Program-made: the position numbers and the translations under genes | The notes under the pieces: model-generated | Told to the model about the DNA's origin: nothing | The model's database searches: none | Seen by the model: the letters and a program-made list of their open reading frames with translations, nothing else | Origin: an uncultured Flavobacterium sp. | GTDB lineage: Bacteria > Bacteroidota > Bacteroidia > Flavobacteriales > Flavobacteriaceae | NCBI RefSeq assembly: GCF_943913405.1 | Contig: NZ_CALTYA010000028.1 | Span: 1-48,685 of the forward strand | Length of the DNA stretch: 48,685 nucleotides | Direction of reading: 5' to 3' | Shown here: piece by piece, positions 40,795 to 48,685 of the stretch | How positions within the stretch are numbered: the first letter of the stretch is position 1 | Layout: each line of letters starts with the position of its first letter

Positions 40795-42150
40795 ATGCAA
40801 AAAATCACCAAATATTTTTTTAAATCGCTCCTTCGTGGATTTGTCGTGAGCATTGTTATTGCAGGTTTCTTTATTTTTATGGAAATGGTTTTTGGGCGAA
40901 AAGTGCATATAAATGCTGACCTTTTTATAGAAATCGGGTATTATTGTCTATATGGCATCACGTTGACGTTGCTCAACGGAATTTTCTTTGACTATTTAAA
41001 TCATGAAATTGTTTGGAACAAATACAAAAAAATTAGAATCATCATCGGAGTTTTTGGAAGCATAATTCTTACTATCGCCGGCATATTTTTCTTAAGGTTG
41101 TTCATAAAAGTCTTTCTTGAAAACGGCACTTTTGTCGATTTTATACAGGGTGAGAATAGGAAGAATTATTTTATTTCTGTACTGATTACGATGGTTGTTT
41201 CTTTGTTTTTCCATACGCTTTATTTCTATAAAAAATCGCAGGAGAACAAAGTCAAAGAGCAGAAAATTATTGCAGGAACGGCTTCTGCAAAATTTGAAAG
41301 CCTTAAAAATCAGATTGATCCGCATTTTCTTTTTAATAGCTTGAACGTTCTTTCGTCATTGATTGAAGAAAATCCTGATAATGCGCAACGGTTTACGTCT
41401 TCGCTTTCAAAGATTTACAGATATGTTTTAGAGCAGAAAGACAAGGAATTGGTAAGCGTGGAAGAAGAATTATCGTTTGCGAAAACCTACATGAATTTGC
41501 TGAAAATGCGATTTGAGAATAGCGTTTTTTATGAAGTTCCAGAGCAGATTTCAAATCTCGAAGCAAAAGTGGTTCCTTTATCGTTGCAATTGCTTTTGGA
41601 AAATACGGTGAAACACAATATTGCCAGCGAAAGCAAGCCGTTGCATATCAGAATTTATGAAAAGGGAGATTATTTGGTCATTGAAAATGATTACCAAAAA
41701 AAGGAAGTGTTGCAAGACAGAAAAGGCGTAGGGCTTCAAAATATCATCAACAGATATTCAATTATTACAAATAGAAAAGTCAGGATTGAACAAAACGAAA
41801 AGTATTTTAGAGTGGAAATTCCAATGCTGACCAAACAAATTTCAATTATGGAAACAAATTATTCAAACCAGCAAAATATATATTTAAAAGCTCAAAAAAG
41901 AGTAGAAGACATTAAAGGATTTTATGGAAATCTAACAATCTACATCGTCGTTATTACCGGATTGGCGATTTTAAATATAACAACCAGCGCGCAACATCTT
42001 TGGTTTTTATATCCAGCAATCGGGTGGGGAATCGGCGTCTTATTTCACGGAATGTCAGTTTTTAACATAATTCCTTTTTTAGGAAAAGACTGGGAAGAAA
42101 GAAAAATCAACGAATTGATGCAAAAAGATAAATCTGATAAATGGCAATGA
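40795..42150 (+). CDS. LytS-type sensor histidine kinase fused to a C-terminal 2TM domain
   Basis: 451 aa. Four membrane helices (about 15-145) precede a His_kinase domain: KFESLKNQIDPHFLFNSLNVLSSLI with the phosphorylated His in DPHFLFNSLN, then an HATPase region (LSLQLLLENTVKHNI, GVGLQNIINRY). From about 360 the chain carries a separate 2TM domain (KAQKRVEDIKGFYGNLTIYI ... WGIGVLFHGMSVFNIIPFLG, DWEERKINELMQKDKSDKW). That domain repeats as two stand-alone proteins in the next genes. The kinase presumably phosphorylates the LytTR regulator downstream. Confidence 0.92.
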   Translation: MQKITKYFFKSLLRGFVVSIVIAGFFIFMEMVFGRKVHINADLFIEIGYYCLYGITLTLLNGIFFDYLNHEIVWNKYKKIRIIIGVFGSIILTIAGIFFLRLFIKVFLENGTFVDFIQGENRKNYFISVLITMVVSLFFHTLYFYKKSQENKVKEQKIIAGTASAKFESLKNQIDPHFLFNSLNVLSSLIEENPDNAQRFTSSLSKIYRYVLEQKDKELVSVEEELSFAKTYMNLLKMRFENSVFYEVPEQISNLEAKVVPLSLQLLLENTVKHNIASESKPLHIRIYEKGDYLVIENDYQKKEVLQDRKGVGLQNIINRYSIITNRKVRIEQNEKYFRVEIPMLTKQISIMETNYSNQQNIYLKAQKRVEDIKGFYGNLTIYIVVITGLAILNITTSAQHLWFLYPAIGWGIGVLFHGMSVFNIIPFLGKDWEERKINELMQKDKSDKWQ

Positions 42151-42479
42151 CAAAAACACTGACTATGGAAGATTTTGATAAAAAAGAATTCAGATATGAA
42201 AAGGCCAAAAAGAAAGCCAAAAGCTTACGCGGTTTCTATTTCAATCTCATGGCTTATTGTTTTGTGATTCCGACTATAATTACTGTCAATTTGATTTATA
42301 TGCCAAAATTTCATTGGTTTTGGTTTTCAATGCTAGGCTGGGGAACAGGTCTTTTGGCACATGGGATGGAAGTTTTTCAGTTCAATCCTTTTCTAGGAAA
42401 AAACTGGGAAGAAAGAAAAATGCAAGAATTTATCGACGAAGAATTAGAGAAACGAAAAAAAGTAAATAACCAACAATAA
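42141..42479 (+). CDS. 2TM-domain membrane protein
   Basis: 112 aa. Basic N-terminus (YEKAKKKAKSLRGFYFNLMAY), two membrane helices, then GWGTGLLAHGMEVFQFNPFLGKNWEERKMQEFI. Clearly homologous to the last 90 residues of the preceding kinase and to the next gene. Its ATG overlaps the end of the kinase gene by 10 bases, so they are translationally coupled. It may dock to the kinase or form mixed oligomers with its 2TM part. Confidence 0.9.
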   Translation: MAMTKTLTMEDFDKKEFRYEKAKKKAKSLRGFYFNLMAYCFVIPTIITVNLIYMPKFHWFWFSMLGWGTGLLAHGMEVFQFNPFLGKNWEERKMQEFIDEELEKRKKVNNQQ

Positions 42480-42487
42480 AACGAATT

Positions 42488-42805
42488 ATGGAAAATTTAA
42501 GTTTTACAGAACAGCAGCGATTTGAAAGAGCTCAAAAAAGAGTAAAGAAAATTTCAGGCTTTTACAAACACTTGATGGTGTATGTTTTAGTGAATTTATT
42601 TCTAATCACTTTGCAATTTTTTAATTTAGATAAAGGTGAAAAATTCTTTGAGTTTTCAACATTTTCAACCGCTTTTTTCTGGGGAATTGGGTTGGCTTTT
42701 CATGCAATGTCGGTTTTTGGGAAGAACATTTTCTTAGGCAGCAATTGGGAAGAAAAGAAAATCCAAGAATTTATGGAAAAAGAAAAAACCAACAAGTGGG
42801 AATAA
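42488..42805 (+). CDS. 2TM-domain membrane protein, second copy
   Basis: 105 aa: RAQKRVKKISGFYKHLMVYVLVNL, second helix with FWGIGLAFHAMSVFGKNIFLG, and the conserved end NWEEKKIQEFMEKEKTNKWE. It follows the first free copy after 8 bases. The tail EKTNKWE is almost the same as the kinase end DKSDKWQ. Confidence 0.9.
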   Translation: MENLSFTEQQRFERAQKRVKKISGFYKHLMVYVLVNLFLITLQFFNLDKGEKFFEFSTFSTAFFWGIGLAFHAMSVFGKNIFLGSNWEEKKIQEFMEKEKTNKWE

Positions 42806-42848
42806 TCATAGTTAGAAATTATAAGTTATGAATTATAATTTATAAATT

Positions 42849-42890
42849 GTCAATTGTTAACTGTCAACTGTCAACTATCAACTATCAACC
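42849..42890 (+). repeat. Heptamer repeat (GTCAACT)
   Basis: Six 7-base units in exact phase: GTCAATT, GTTAACT, GTCAACT, GTCAACT, ATCAACT, ATCAACC. It ends 2 bases before the ATG of the LytTR gene, inside the operon. Confidence 0.85.
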
Positions 42891-42892
42891 AA

Positions 42893-43648
42893 ATGAACAT
42901 CATTATTATCGAAGACGAAAAACCTTCAGCAAGATTGCTCCAAAGAAAAATTGAAAAGCTCGGGTTGCAGGTCAATACGCTTTTGCACTCTGTTGAAGAA
43001 GCTATAAATTGGTTCCAAAACAACACGCATCCTGATTTAATTTTTTTAGATATTCAATTGTCTGACGGACTTTCTTTTGAAATTTTTGATTCTGTAGACA
43101 TTAAAAGCGCGATCATTTTTACGACAGCTTATGACGAATATGCGCTTCGTGCTTTTAAATTGAACAGCATCGATTATCTTTTGAAGCCAATTGATGAAGA
43201 TGATTTGGAAGTTGCCGTAAACAAATTTAAAGCGCGTCAGCCAAAGCAAGAATCAATGCCTTTTGATATCGAAATGATTAAAAAAATGCTGGTTACTCCT
43301 GAAACGAAAACCTATAAAAAACGTTTTACTATCAAAACCGGACAGCATTTAAAAGTAATCAATATTGAAGAAGTGGAATGTTTTTACAGCGAAAATAAAG
43401 GGACTTACCTCCATACTTTTGATAATCGCGATTATCTTTTGGAAGGAACTTTAGAACAATTAGAAATAGAATTAGATCCAAAAGATTTCTTCCGCGTAAG
43501 CAGAAAATTCATCGTTCCTATGAAAGGAATTAAGGATATTGTGGTCTACAGCAATTCTCGCTTGAAAGTAATTCTGCCGACTTACAAAGAAGATGAGGTT
43601 ATTGTGAGCCGAGAAAGAGTCAATGATTTCAAAACTTGGATTGCATAA
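42893..43648 (+). CDS. LytTR-family response regulator
   Basis: 251 aa from the ATG at 42893 (MNIIIIEDEKPSARLL). A possible earlier start would translate the heptamer repeat and is not used. Receiver 1-120: acidic pair Glu7-Asp8, phosphoacceptor Asp53 (FLDIQLSDG), Lys in YLLKPID. The LytTR DNA-binding domain covers about 145-250 (KRFTIKTGQHLKVINIEEVECFYSENKG ... FFRVSRKFIVPMKGIKDI). It is the partner of the LytS-type kinase three genes upstream. Confidence 0.94.
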   Translation: MNIIIIEDEKPSARLLQRKIEKLGLQVNTLLHSVEEAINWFQNNTHPDLIFLDIQLSDGLSFEIFDSVDIKSAIIFTTAYDEYALRAFKLNSIDYLLKPIDEDDLEVAVNKFKARQPKQESMPFDIEMIKKMLVTPETKTYKKRFTIKTGQHLKVINIEEVECFYSENKGTYLHTFDNRDYLLEGTLEQLEIELDPKDFFRVSRKFIVPMKGIKDIVVYSNSRLKVILPTYKEDEVIVSRERVNDFKTWIA

Positions 43649-43704
43649 AAAAACTGTTTCAAAAGCTATCAAAATCTTGATAATGCTTATGAAACAGTTT
43701 TAAA
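43649..43704 (+). terminator. Terminator of the LytS/LytTR operon
   Basis: AAAACTGTTTC (43650-43660) pairs with GAAACAGTTTT (43691-43701), and the inner bases GCTATCAA / TTGATAATGC extend the stem imperfectly. It begins directly at the stop codon. Confidence 0.75.
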
Positions 43705-43804
43705 AATGAATGCATTTTAGTCTATTTTTTCAACAGGTCTTAATCATTTATTGTATTAATTTCGGCTGAAATGTTTGATAAAAATGGATTCAATTCTATT
43801 TTAT

Positions 43805-43987
43805 TTAGTCGAAAAGCGATTTGATTTCCTTTTCAGTTTTTCCTAATTTTTGTTGCAATTTTCCCCACATTTCGTCTTCTTTTCCTTCTTCGTATAGCAA
43901 ATCGTCGTCAGTCAATTCAGCATATTTTTGCTTTAATTTTCCTTTAAACTCATTCCAGTTTCCTTTAATTTCTTTTGAATTTGGCAT
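43805..43987 (-). CDS. CsbD-like small stress protein
   Basis: 60 aa. KEIKGNWNEFKGKLKQKYAELTDDDL then EMWGKLQQKLGKTEKEIKSLF is the CsbD pattern (K.W.ElkGkvKekwgkLTdDdl). A highly charged, soluble helical protein, often induced in stress or stationary phase. Function unknown. Single gene. Confidence 0.93.
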   Translation of the reverse strand: MPNSKEIKGNWNEFKGKLKQKYAELTDDDLLYEEGKEDEMWGKLQQKLGKTEKEIKSLFD

Positions 43988-44067
43988 AACAATTATTTTT
44001 GTGATTAATAGTATTGTAAAATTACTTTCTTCACAAGAAAATTATGTTACAGCATTTTAAGAAAGAG

Positions 44068-45096
44068 TTATACGATTTGTTTTTCCGTAGTTTTGCTCTC
44101 AAGAATTAAGTAAAATTGGGTTCCAAATAATAAGGAAGCAATGACCAAATGAAGCGTTTGTGATCCAAAAGGAAAGTCATACCAATACATAGAAATTCCA
44201 GATAAGATTTCAATTGCCAAAAGCCACAAAACCCAGTTGATTTTCTTGAAACCCAATTGCAATTTTCGATTTCTCGTAATTAAAATCACATTGATGGCTA
44301 GAACTACAAACGAAAAAGTTCTGTGGAAATAAAAGCCAATAATCGGATCAACAAGAATTTGGTTCATTCCGTCATAGCCTACGATTTTCACTTGTTCATC
44401 AACATATTGACGGACTTGAGTTCCTAAAATAATCTGCGTAAGCGTCAAAATCAAAGAAATAATTAAAACGCTATCGAAGACTTTATCAAATTTTTGAGCC
44501 GTAATTTTTGGCTTAACTAAATGCAAAATGTACAAAATTACACCTACAATTAAAAGCGCCACAACCATATGAACAGTTATTTTTACCGGATTTAAAACTG
44601 AATAAACTACGGTCGCGCCAAGCCAAGCCTGAAATCCCATCAAAAAAACAACCAGCCAAGAAAGAAGTGTTACTTTTTTATTTTCCTTCCAATAAAAGAA
44701 AGAGAAAATTGCCATTGCCAAACAAGCCAATCCGGCAACTGCACCGCACAAACGGTTAATATATTCTACCCAAGTATGCGTCGGATTGAAAGTAGCATAA
44801 TCGTGCTTCGTATAAGTTTGCCAGTGATTGTCTTCAAAAGTTTCTCCAGATTTAAAATCTTCCTGTGCGACTAAAAGTTTTTCGCCACGAATAATCACCT
44901 GTCCTTTCTCAAAATCCCGATTCGGAGTCCAAGTCAGTTCAGAAATATTTGTAGGAGGAATATAATATCCAAAGCATTTTGGCCAGTCAGGACAGCCCAT
45001 TCCAGAGCCAGACATTCTTACGACTGCGCCAGCAATTATAACTAAATAAACTAAAACTAAAGCAGTTTTTGTAATGGAGGGAAAGTGTTTTTTCAT
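44068..45096 (-). CDS. ctaA: Heme A synthase (COX15/CtaA family)
   Basis: 342 aa, eight membrane helices. MSGSGMGCPDWPKCFGYYIPPT after the first helix is the COX15/CtaA signature. Heme ligands are likely the His residues in TFNPTHTWVEYINRLCG, VKITVHMVVALLIVG, FYFHRTFSFVVL and SQTLHLVIASLLFG. It oxidises heme O to heme A for cytochrome c oxidase in the inner membrane. No cytochrome oxidase gene is in the window. Confidence 0.94.
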   Translation of the reverse strand: MKKHFPSITKTALVLVYLVIIAGAVVRMSGSGMGCPDWPKCFGYYIPPTNISELTWTPNRDFEKGQVIIRGEKLLVAQEDFKSGETFEDNHWQTYTKHDYATFNPTHTWVEYINRLCGAVAGLACLAMAIFSFFYWKENKKVTLLSWLVVFLMGFQAWLGATVVYSVLNPVKITVHMVVALLIVGVILYILHLVKPKITAQKFDKVFDSVLIISLILTLTQIILGTQVRQYVDEQVKIVGYDGMNQILVDPIIGFYFHRTFSFVVLAINVILITRNRKLQLGFKKINWVLWLLAIEILSGISMYWYDFPFGSQTLHLVIASLLFGTQFYLILESKTTEKQIV

Positions 45097-45106
45097 TATT
45101 TTTGAG

Positions 45107-45567
45107 TTACAAAGTTTTAAAGTGGCAGAGTTACAAAGTTGATTTCACTTTCTTGATAAAAGCGCTCATCATTCTTTCTAATTCTCTGCTGTCTTCGTAT
45201 ATTTTATTGAAATCTAAATTTGATATGTATTTTAGATTAAAAGCTATCTCTATTTGGGTTTGAAATTCAAACAAAGAACCTAGTGAAATAGTTAGAAATC
45301 GATGATAATCTTTATTTGTTCCTCTTCCAAAACCTTCAGAAATATTACTTGGAATAGAAATAGAGCATCTTCTTAATTGTGATGTTAAACCAAATAGCTC
45401 GTCTTTTGGAAAATTTGATGTGATAGAATAAGTAGTAGTTACAAGTTGCATTGCTTTTTGCCAAATCAATAAATCTCGGAATGTATTCATTTTATAGGTG
45501 TTTAACGTTGATTCTGTATTCTCATTTCACTTTGCTACTTTGAAACTCTGCTACTTTGCAACTTTCT
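45107..45567. repeat. Inverted word-repeats flanking the second four-helix-bundle gene
   Basis: Left flank about 45107-45141 carries GAGTTACAAAGTTTTAAAGT then GGCAGAGTTACAAAG. Right flank about 45526-45567 carries the inverse, CTTTGCTACTTTGAAACTCT then GCTACTTTGCAACTTTC. They face each other around gene 45131-45490. The words differ from those at the first four-helix gene but the arrangement is the same. Confidence 0.55.
45131..45490 (-). CDS. Four-helix-bundle protein, second copy
   Basis: 119 aa, same length as the copy at 32908-33267 and about two-thirds identical. FRDLLIWQKAMQLV, FGLTSQLRRCSISIPSNISE, FLTISLGSLFEFQTQIEIA and the C-terminal EDSRELERMMSAFIKKVK are shared. Family: 23S rRNA intervening-sequence / Avd-like proteins. 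It sits between ctaA and the CCA-adding enzyme gene on their strand, like an insertion into an ordinary gene row. Confidence 0.92.
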   Translation of the reverse strand: MNTFRDLLIWQKAMQLVTTTYSITSNFPKDELFGLTSQLRRCSISIPSNISEGFGRGTNKDYHRFLTISLGSLFEFQTQIEIAFNLKYISNLDFNKIYEDSRELERMMSAFIKKVKSTL

Positions 45568-46972
45568 CCAGCCCCAACTTGCTAGCCTTTTTCAGCATAA
45601 ATTCATAAGCGGCATCATATTCATTCGGGATTTCTCCTTCTAGAATTGCTTCTTTAATAGCTTCTTTCAAAACCCCGATTTCACGTCCAGGTTTTAGATC
45701 AAAAACTTCCATGATTTCTTCTCCCGTAATCGGCGGTTGAAATTGTCTGACATGGTCGCGTTCTTCAACTTCTACAATTTTTTGGCGTACAATCTTGAAA
45801 TTATTATGGTATTTCTTGAATTTATTAGGATTTTTTGTGGTGATATCAGCTTCGCATAAAATCATCAAATCTTCAATGTCTTCGCCAGCATCAAAAACCA
45901 ATCTTCGAACCGCTGAATCTGTTACAGTAGCTTGTGATAAAACAATCGGACGAGAGCTCATCATGACCATTTTTGAAACATATTTCATCTTGTGGTTCAA
46001 TGGCATGTGCAATCTTTCGAATAACTTTTTGACCATTTTTCCGCCCACAAATTCATGCCCGTGGAAAGACCAGCCGTTCTTTTTGTGATGGCGTTTTGTT
46101 GGTGCTTTTCCGATATCGTGAAGCAATGCCGACCAGCGAAGCCAAACATCTTCTGTATTTGGAGCAATATTGTCGACAACTTCCAGCGTATGGTAAAAAT
46201 TATCTTTGTGCGTTTGTCCTTCCGATTCATCGACACCTTGAAGGTCGGTTAATTCAGGAAGAATTAGGTGTAAAAGTCCAGTTTTATGTAATAATAAAAA
46301 TCCTACGGAAGGCTTTTCTGTCATCAAAATTTTATTCAATTCATCGACAATTCTTTCGCCAGAAATAATATTGATTCGTTCTTTATTTCTTTCGATAGCT
46401 TTTAGCGATTCGGCTTCAATTTCAAAATTCAATTGCGAAGCAAAACGAATTCCGCGCATCATCCGAAGGGGATCATCTGAAAAAGTAATATCTGGATCTA
46501 AAGGCGTTTTGATCGTTTTATTTTCCAAAGCTTGCAATCCGTTGAAAGGATCGATTAGATCTCCGAAGTTATTTTCATTCAGAGATAAGGCCAAAGCATT
46601 TATAGTAAAATCACGTCGGTTCTGGTCGTCTTCAAGCGTTCCATTTTCTACAACAGGATTTCTGCTTTCAAAATGATAAGATTCTTTTCGAGCGCCAACG
46701 AATTCAATTTCAGTGTCTTCAAAACGCAACATTGCCGTTCCGTAAGTCTTGAAAACTTGAACTTTTGGTTTTTTCGGAAGCATTTCTGAAACTTTTAAAG
46801 CCAGTTCAATACCGCTCCCAACAGCAACAACGTCAATATCCTTTTTGAAATCTCTTTTTAAAAGCAAATCCCTTACAAATCCTCCAATGACATAACTTTC
46901 AACGTTAAGTTCTTTGGAAGCTTGAGAAATTACTTGAAAAATTTTATTTGTAAGTGCTTCTTTGTAGTTCAT
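45551..46972 (-). CDS. cca: CCA-adding tRNA nucleotidyltransferase with HD domain
   Basis: 473 aa. Polymerase-beta-like head: VIGGFVRDLLLKRDFKKDIDVVAVG (GGxVRD, DxD), then RRDFTINALALSL, DDPLRMMRGIRFASQL, NKERINIISGERIVDELNKIL. An HD domain follows near 265 (WSALLHDIGKAPTKRHH) with the FHGHEFVGGKM metal site. It adds or repairs the 3' CCA of tRNAs. This fits the window, since neither tRNA-Glu encodes its CCA. Confidence 0.94.
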   Translation of the reverse strand: MNYKEALTNKIFQVISQASKELNVESYVIGGFVRDLLLKRDFKKDIDVVAVGSGIELALKVSEMLPKKPKVQVFKTYGTAMLRFEDTEIEFVGARKESYHFESRNPVVENGTLEDDQNRRDFTINALALSLNENNFGDLIDPFNGLQALENKTIKTPLDPDITFSDDPLRMMRGIRFASQLNFEIEAESLKAIERNKERINIISGERIVDELNKILMTEKPSVGFLLLHKTGLLHLILPELTDLQGVDESEGQTHKDNFYHTLEVVDNIAPNTEDVWLRWSALLHDIGKAPTKRHHKKNGWSFHGHEFVGGKMVKKLFERLHMPLNHKMKYVSKMVMMSSRPIVLSQATVTDSAVRRLVFDAGEDIEDLMILCEADITTKNPNKFKKYHNNFKIVRQKIVEVEERDHVRQFQPPITGEEIMEVFDLKPGREIGVLKEAIKEAILEGEIPNEYDAAYEFMLKKASKLGLEKVAK

Positions 46973-46978
46973 TATTTT

Positions 46979-47035
46979 AGTTTAAAGTTTAAAGTTTAAA
47001 GTCGTCGCTTTAAACTGAAAACTGTCTACTGAAAA
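46979..47035. repeat. AAAGTTT word repeat
   Basis: AGTTTAAAGTTTAAAGTTTA in 7-base phase, followed by the inverse CTTTAAACT and by CTGAAAACTG / CTGAAAACTA. It fills the gap between cca and the Sua5-like gene. It resembles the intergenic word repeats at 42.8 and 45.1 kb in style. Confidence 0.75.
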
Positions 47036-47602
47036 CTATTTCCGGATTATTTTCACCTGACTGTCATTAGTCAATTTGATAATTGCCGAAGGCTTTCCTG
47101 TCATTTTTTCGTTCTGCAAATTTACGACATAGTCGACACCTTTTAAAATCTCTTGGCTGATTTCTTTGAAAGTATTTGGAGTTGGTTTTCCTGAAATATT
47201 TGCGGATGTAGAAACGAGCGGTTTCTTCATCCTTTCTAATAACTTAAAACAAAAAGGCTCTTTTATGATTCTCACGCCCAGTGTTTTATCAGAAATCAAA
47301 TTTGGCGCCACATTTCTCGGATTGTCTAAAATCAAAGTCGTTGGTTTTTCAGATAAATCTAAAATCTGCCAAGCAACTTCGGGAATATCTTTAAAAACAT
47401 TGTACATCATCTTTTCTGCATTCATCAAAACGATCATCGATTTTGATTCTTCACGCTGTTTCAAGGCATAAATTTTTGCAACAGCTTCTGGATTTGAGGC
47501 GTCACAGCCAATTCCCCAAACGGTGTCTGTTGGATAGAGAATGATGCCTCCGTTTTTAATTATTTCGTAAGCGTTGTTTACTTCGGTGTTAAGATTTTCC
47601 AT
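47036..47602 (-). CDS. Threonylcarbamoyl-AMP synthase (Sua5/YrdC/TsaC family)
   Basis: 188 aa from the ATG at 47602. The frame is open to 47656, but that part has no family likeness. YPTDTVWGIGCDASNPEAVAKIYALKQREESKSMIVLM is the family core (TDTxYGLxCDa, KxR...KP variant), with LVSTSANISGKPTPNTF near 150. It makes threonylcarbamoyl-AMP for t6A37 of tRNAs reading ANN codons. Second tRNA-modification gene here after cca, on the same strand. Confidence 0.93.
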   Translation of the reverse strand: MENLNTEVNNAYEIIKNGGIILYPTDTVWGIGCDASNPEAVAKIYALKQREESKSMIVLMNAEKMMYNVFKDIPEVAWQILDLSEKPTTLILDNPRNVAPNLISDKTLGVRIIKEPFCFKLLERMKKPLVSTSANISGKPTPNTFKEISQEILKGVDYVVNLQNEKMTGKPSAIIKLTNDSQVKIIRK

Positions 47603-47730
47603 TTTGTTTGAATGAATGTAAATTACGCATACAAAGAAACGAAAATATCCTAGCATTTGTATGGATTTATAAGGTTATAACTATTTCAGCAATAGTATGA
47701 ATTGGTATATAGATTTTTTAAGAATCTGAA

Positions 47731-48685
47731 TTATTTTAAAATTTTATTCCAAGTTGAAACTATACTTTCTTCTTCTTTTTTTAAATTGTAATTGGCTAAT
47801 ATGTAATCGGTGGCATATTGTGGCATTTTAATAATTTGCATATCATTTTTTTCTAATTTTAAAGCAATTTCTTCTATTTTATTTACAAATTGAATAACGT
47901 CACCATCATCAATTTTAAAAGAAAAATCAGGATTAAAATATTCTTTGCCACCTTGGCCAGCATAGCCTATGACAATACATCCAGAAGCCATTGCTTCAGC
48001 TGGAGGCAGTCCAAAACCTTCTTTGTGGTTTAAACTTAAAAAAATCAAACTTTCATTTAGTATTTCGGCTACTTCATCTTCAGTATTATTGTCGATTGGC
48101 ACTAAATCCCAATTTTTTAAATTATTTCTTATTTTAAGTATGTTTAGTATTTGGATAATATCATCTCCAAGTTTTCTAGGCATGAAAGCAATTTGTTTTT
48201 TTTTTGTAACCTTATTATAACTAAACTTATCGGTGTTTATGCCAAGATGAATTCTATGGGTGGTAGATTTAGGAAAAGTAGATTCTAAATAATTTTTAGA
48301 ATCTTCTGATACGACTATGGATGCTAAAAAATTTTGATTAACATAAACAGGTTCTTTTTTTAAATCGTTACTCGTACAATTGTTGAATGTATAGTAACAA
48401 TTTTGGTTAAAAATGACCTTTTGCATGTCGCTGTAAAATTCACTTATGTATGGTCCAAAAATTTCAGGCATGACTAATATGCCATTTTTATCAATTGGAT
48501 CATCATTTCTGGACCTTAAAAAAAATTTTATTTTTTTGAAAGGCTTTACTCTTTTTTGAAGTATCATTTCATCAATTGTGGTAAAAATTGATAAATTATA
48601 GATTATTTTAGTTTGATTTTTAAACCATTGATGTCTGAAACCTTTTTTTCGATGCACAATACAAGCATCAAAACCATATTGTTCT
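47731..48685 (-). CDS. Glycosyltransferase, GT-B fold (GT4-like), 5' end outside the window
   Basis: At least 318 codons. The frame runs to the window edge with EQYGFDACIVHRKKG in frame, so a GTG at 48657 is not the start. The C-terminal half has the GT4 pattern NESLIFLSLNHKEGFGLPPAEAMASGCIVIGYAGQGG, with the E(x7)E motif (Glu in KEGFG and in PPAEA), and ends with helices up to SIVSTWNKIL. It transfers a sugar from a nucleotide donor. Acceptor and donor are unknown. Likely part of a surface-polysaccharide locus beyond the edge. Confidence 0.88.
   Translation of the reverse strand, partial: EQYGFDACIVHRKKGFRHQWFKNQTKIIYNLSIFTTIDEMILQKRVKPFKKIKFFLRSRNDDPIDKNGILVMPEIFGPYISEFYSDMQKVIFNQNCYYTFNNCTSNDLKKEPVYVNQNFLASIVVSEDSKNYLESTFPKSTTHRIHLGINTDKFSYNKVTKKKQIAFMPRKLGDDIIQILNILKIRNNLKNWDLVPIDNNTEDEVAEILNESLIFLSLNHKEGFGLPPAEAMASGCIVIGYAGQGGKEYFNPDFSFKIDDGDVIQFVNKIEEIALKLEKNDMQIIKMPQYATDYILANYNLKKEEESIVSTWNKILK

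Noticed and set aside
48655..48657. GTG at 48657 as the start of the glycosyltransferase
   Set aside because: The frame continues in family-like sequence to the window edge, so the gene is simply cut by the window.

Overview
The window is chromosomal DNA of a Bacteroidota bacterium, almost certainly a Flavobacterium or close relative. The support is direct: two surface proteins end in the type IX secretion (type B, gliding-motility-associated) sorting domain, many promoters fit the Bacteroidota TTTG / TAnnTTTG pattern, coding sequence is AT-rich, and there are an outer-membrane FadL-type channel, a TonB-dependent receptor and a LytS/LytTR pair with 2TM-domain proteins.

Bases 1-5300 are an accessory island. 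Four short genes, all on the minus strand and each apparently without its own promoter, are each followed by a 120-140 bp imperfect inverted repeat. Every gene-plus-repeat block begins and ends with complementary words, and those words match within a block rather than across the repeat between two blocks. That is what a circular integron cassette leaves behind. The head of the array (about 3876-4118) carries an attI-like stretch and the last 47 codons of an IntI/Xer-type tyrosine recombinase. The cassettes encode a DUF6438-like lipoprotein, a pentapeptide-repeat protein, a caspase/CHAT-like protein and a DUF7832-like protein. Beside the array lie an unrecognised conserved-looking protein and a 42-bp tandem repeat.

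From 5.5 to 18.5 kb the window is mainly core metabolism and translation. It holds a three-gene biotin-dependent acyl-CoA carboxylase operon (carrier, biotin carboxylase, carboxyltransferase), rimO, an M23 peptidase-like protein, and a fabH-thioesterase operon placed downstream of a clear cobalamin riboswitch. These are followed by a FadL-type channel, a Gly/Tyr/Trp-rich lipoprotein, proS, two identical tRNA-Glu genes and rpsT.

From 18.5 to 31.7 kb there is a very large multi-PAS histidine kinase with a stand-alone receiver, typA/bipA, two type IX cargo proteins and an ABC-2 exporter pair. From 31.8 to 37.6 kb there is an NdpA-like nucleoid protein, a four-helix-bundle protein, a pRiA4b ORF-3-like protein, two VOC proteins, a small Xre regulator, an HPP membrane protein and a CLC-type channel. 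The Xre gene is preceded by eight TGTTAT words whose spacings are all exact multiples of 21 bp.

From 37.7 to 48.7 kb there is a TonB-dependent receptor, a TPR-like periplasmic protein, a LytS-type kinase fused to a 2TM domain, two free 2TM proteins, a LytTR regulator, CsbD, heme A synthase, a second four-helix-bundle gene, CCA-adding enzyme, Sua5/YrdC and a glycosyltransferase cut by the window edge.

The most unusual features are the integron-like cassette array with its relic recombinase, the 21-bp phased array at the Xre promoter, and the B12 riboswitch ahead of fatty-acid genes.
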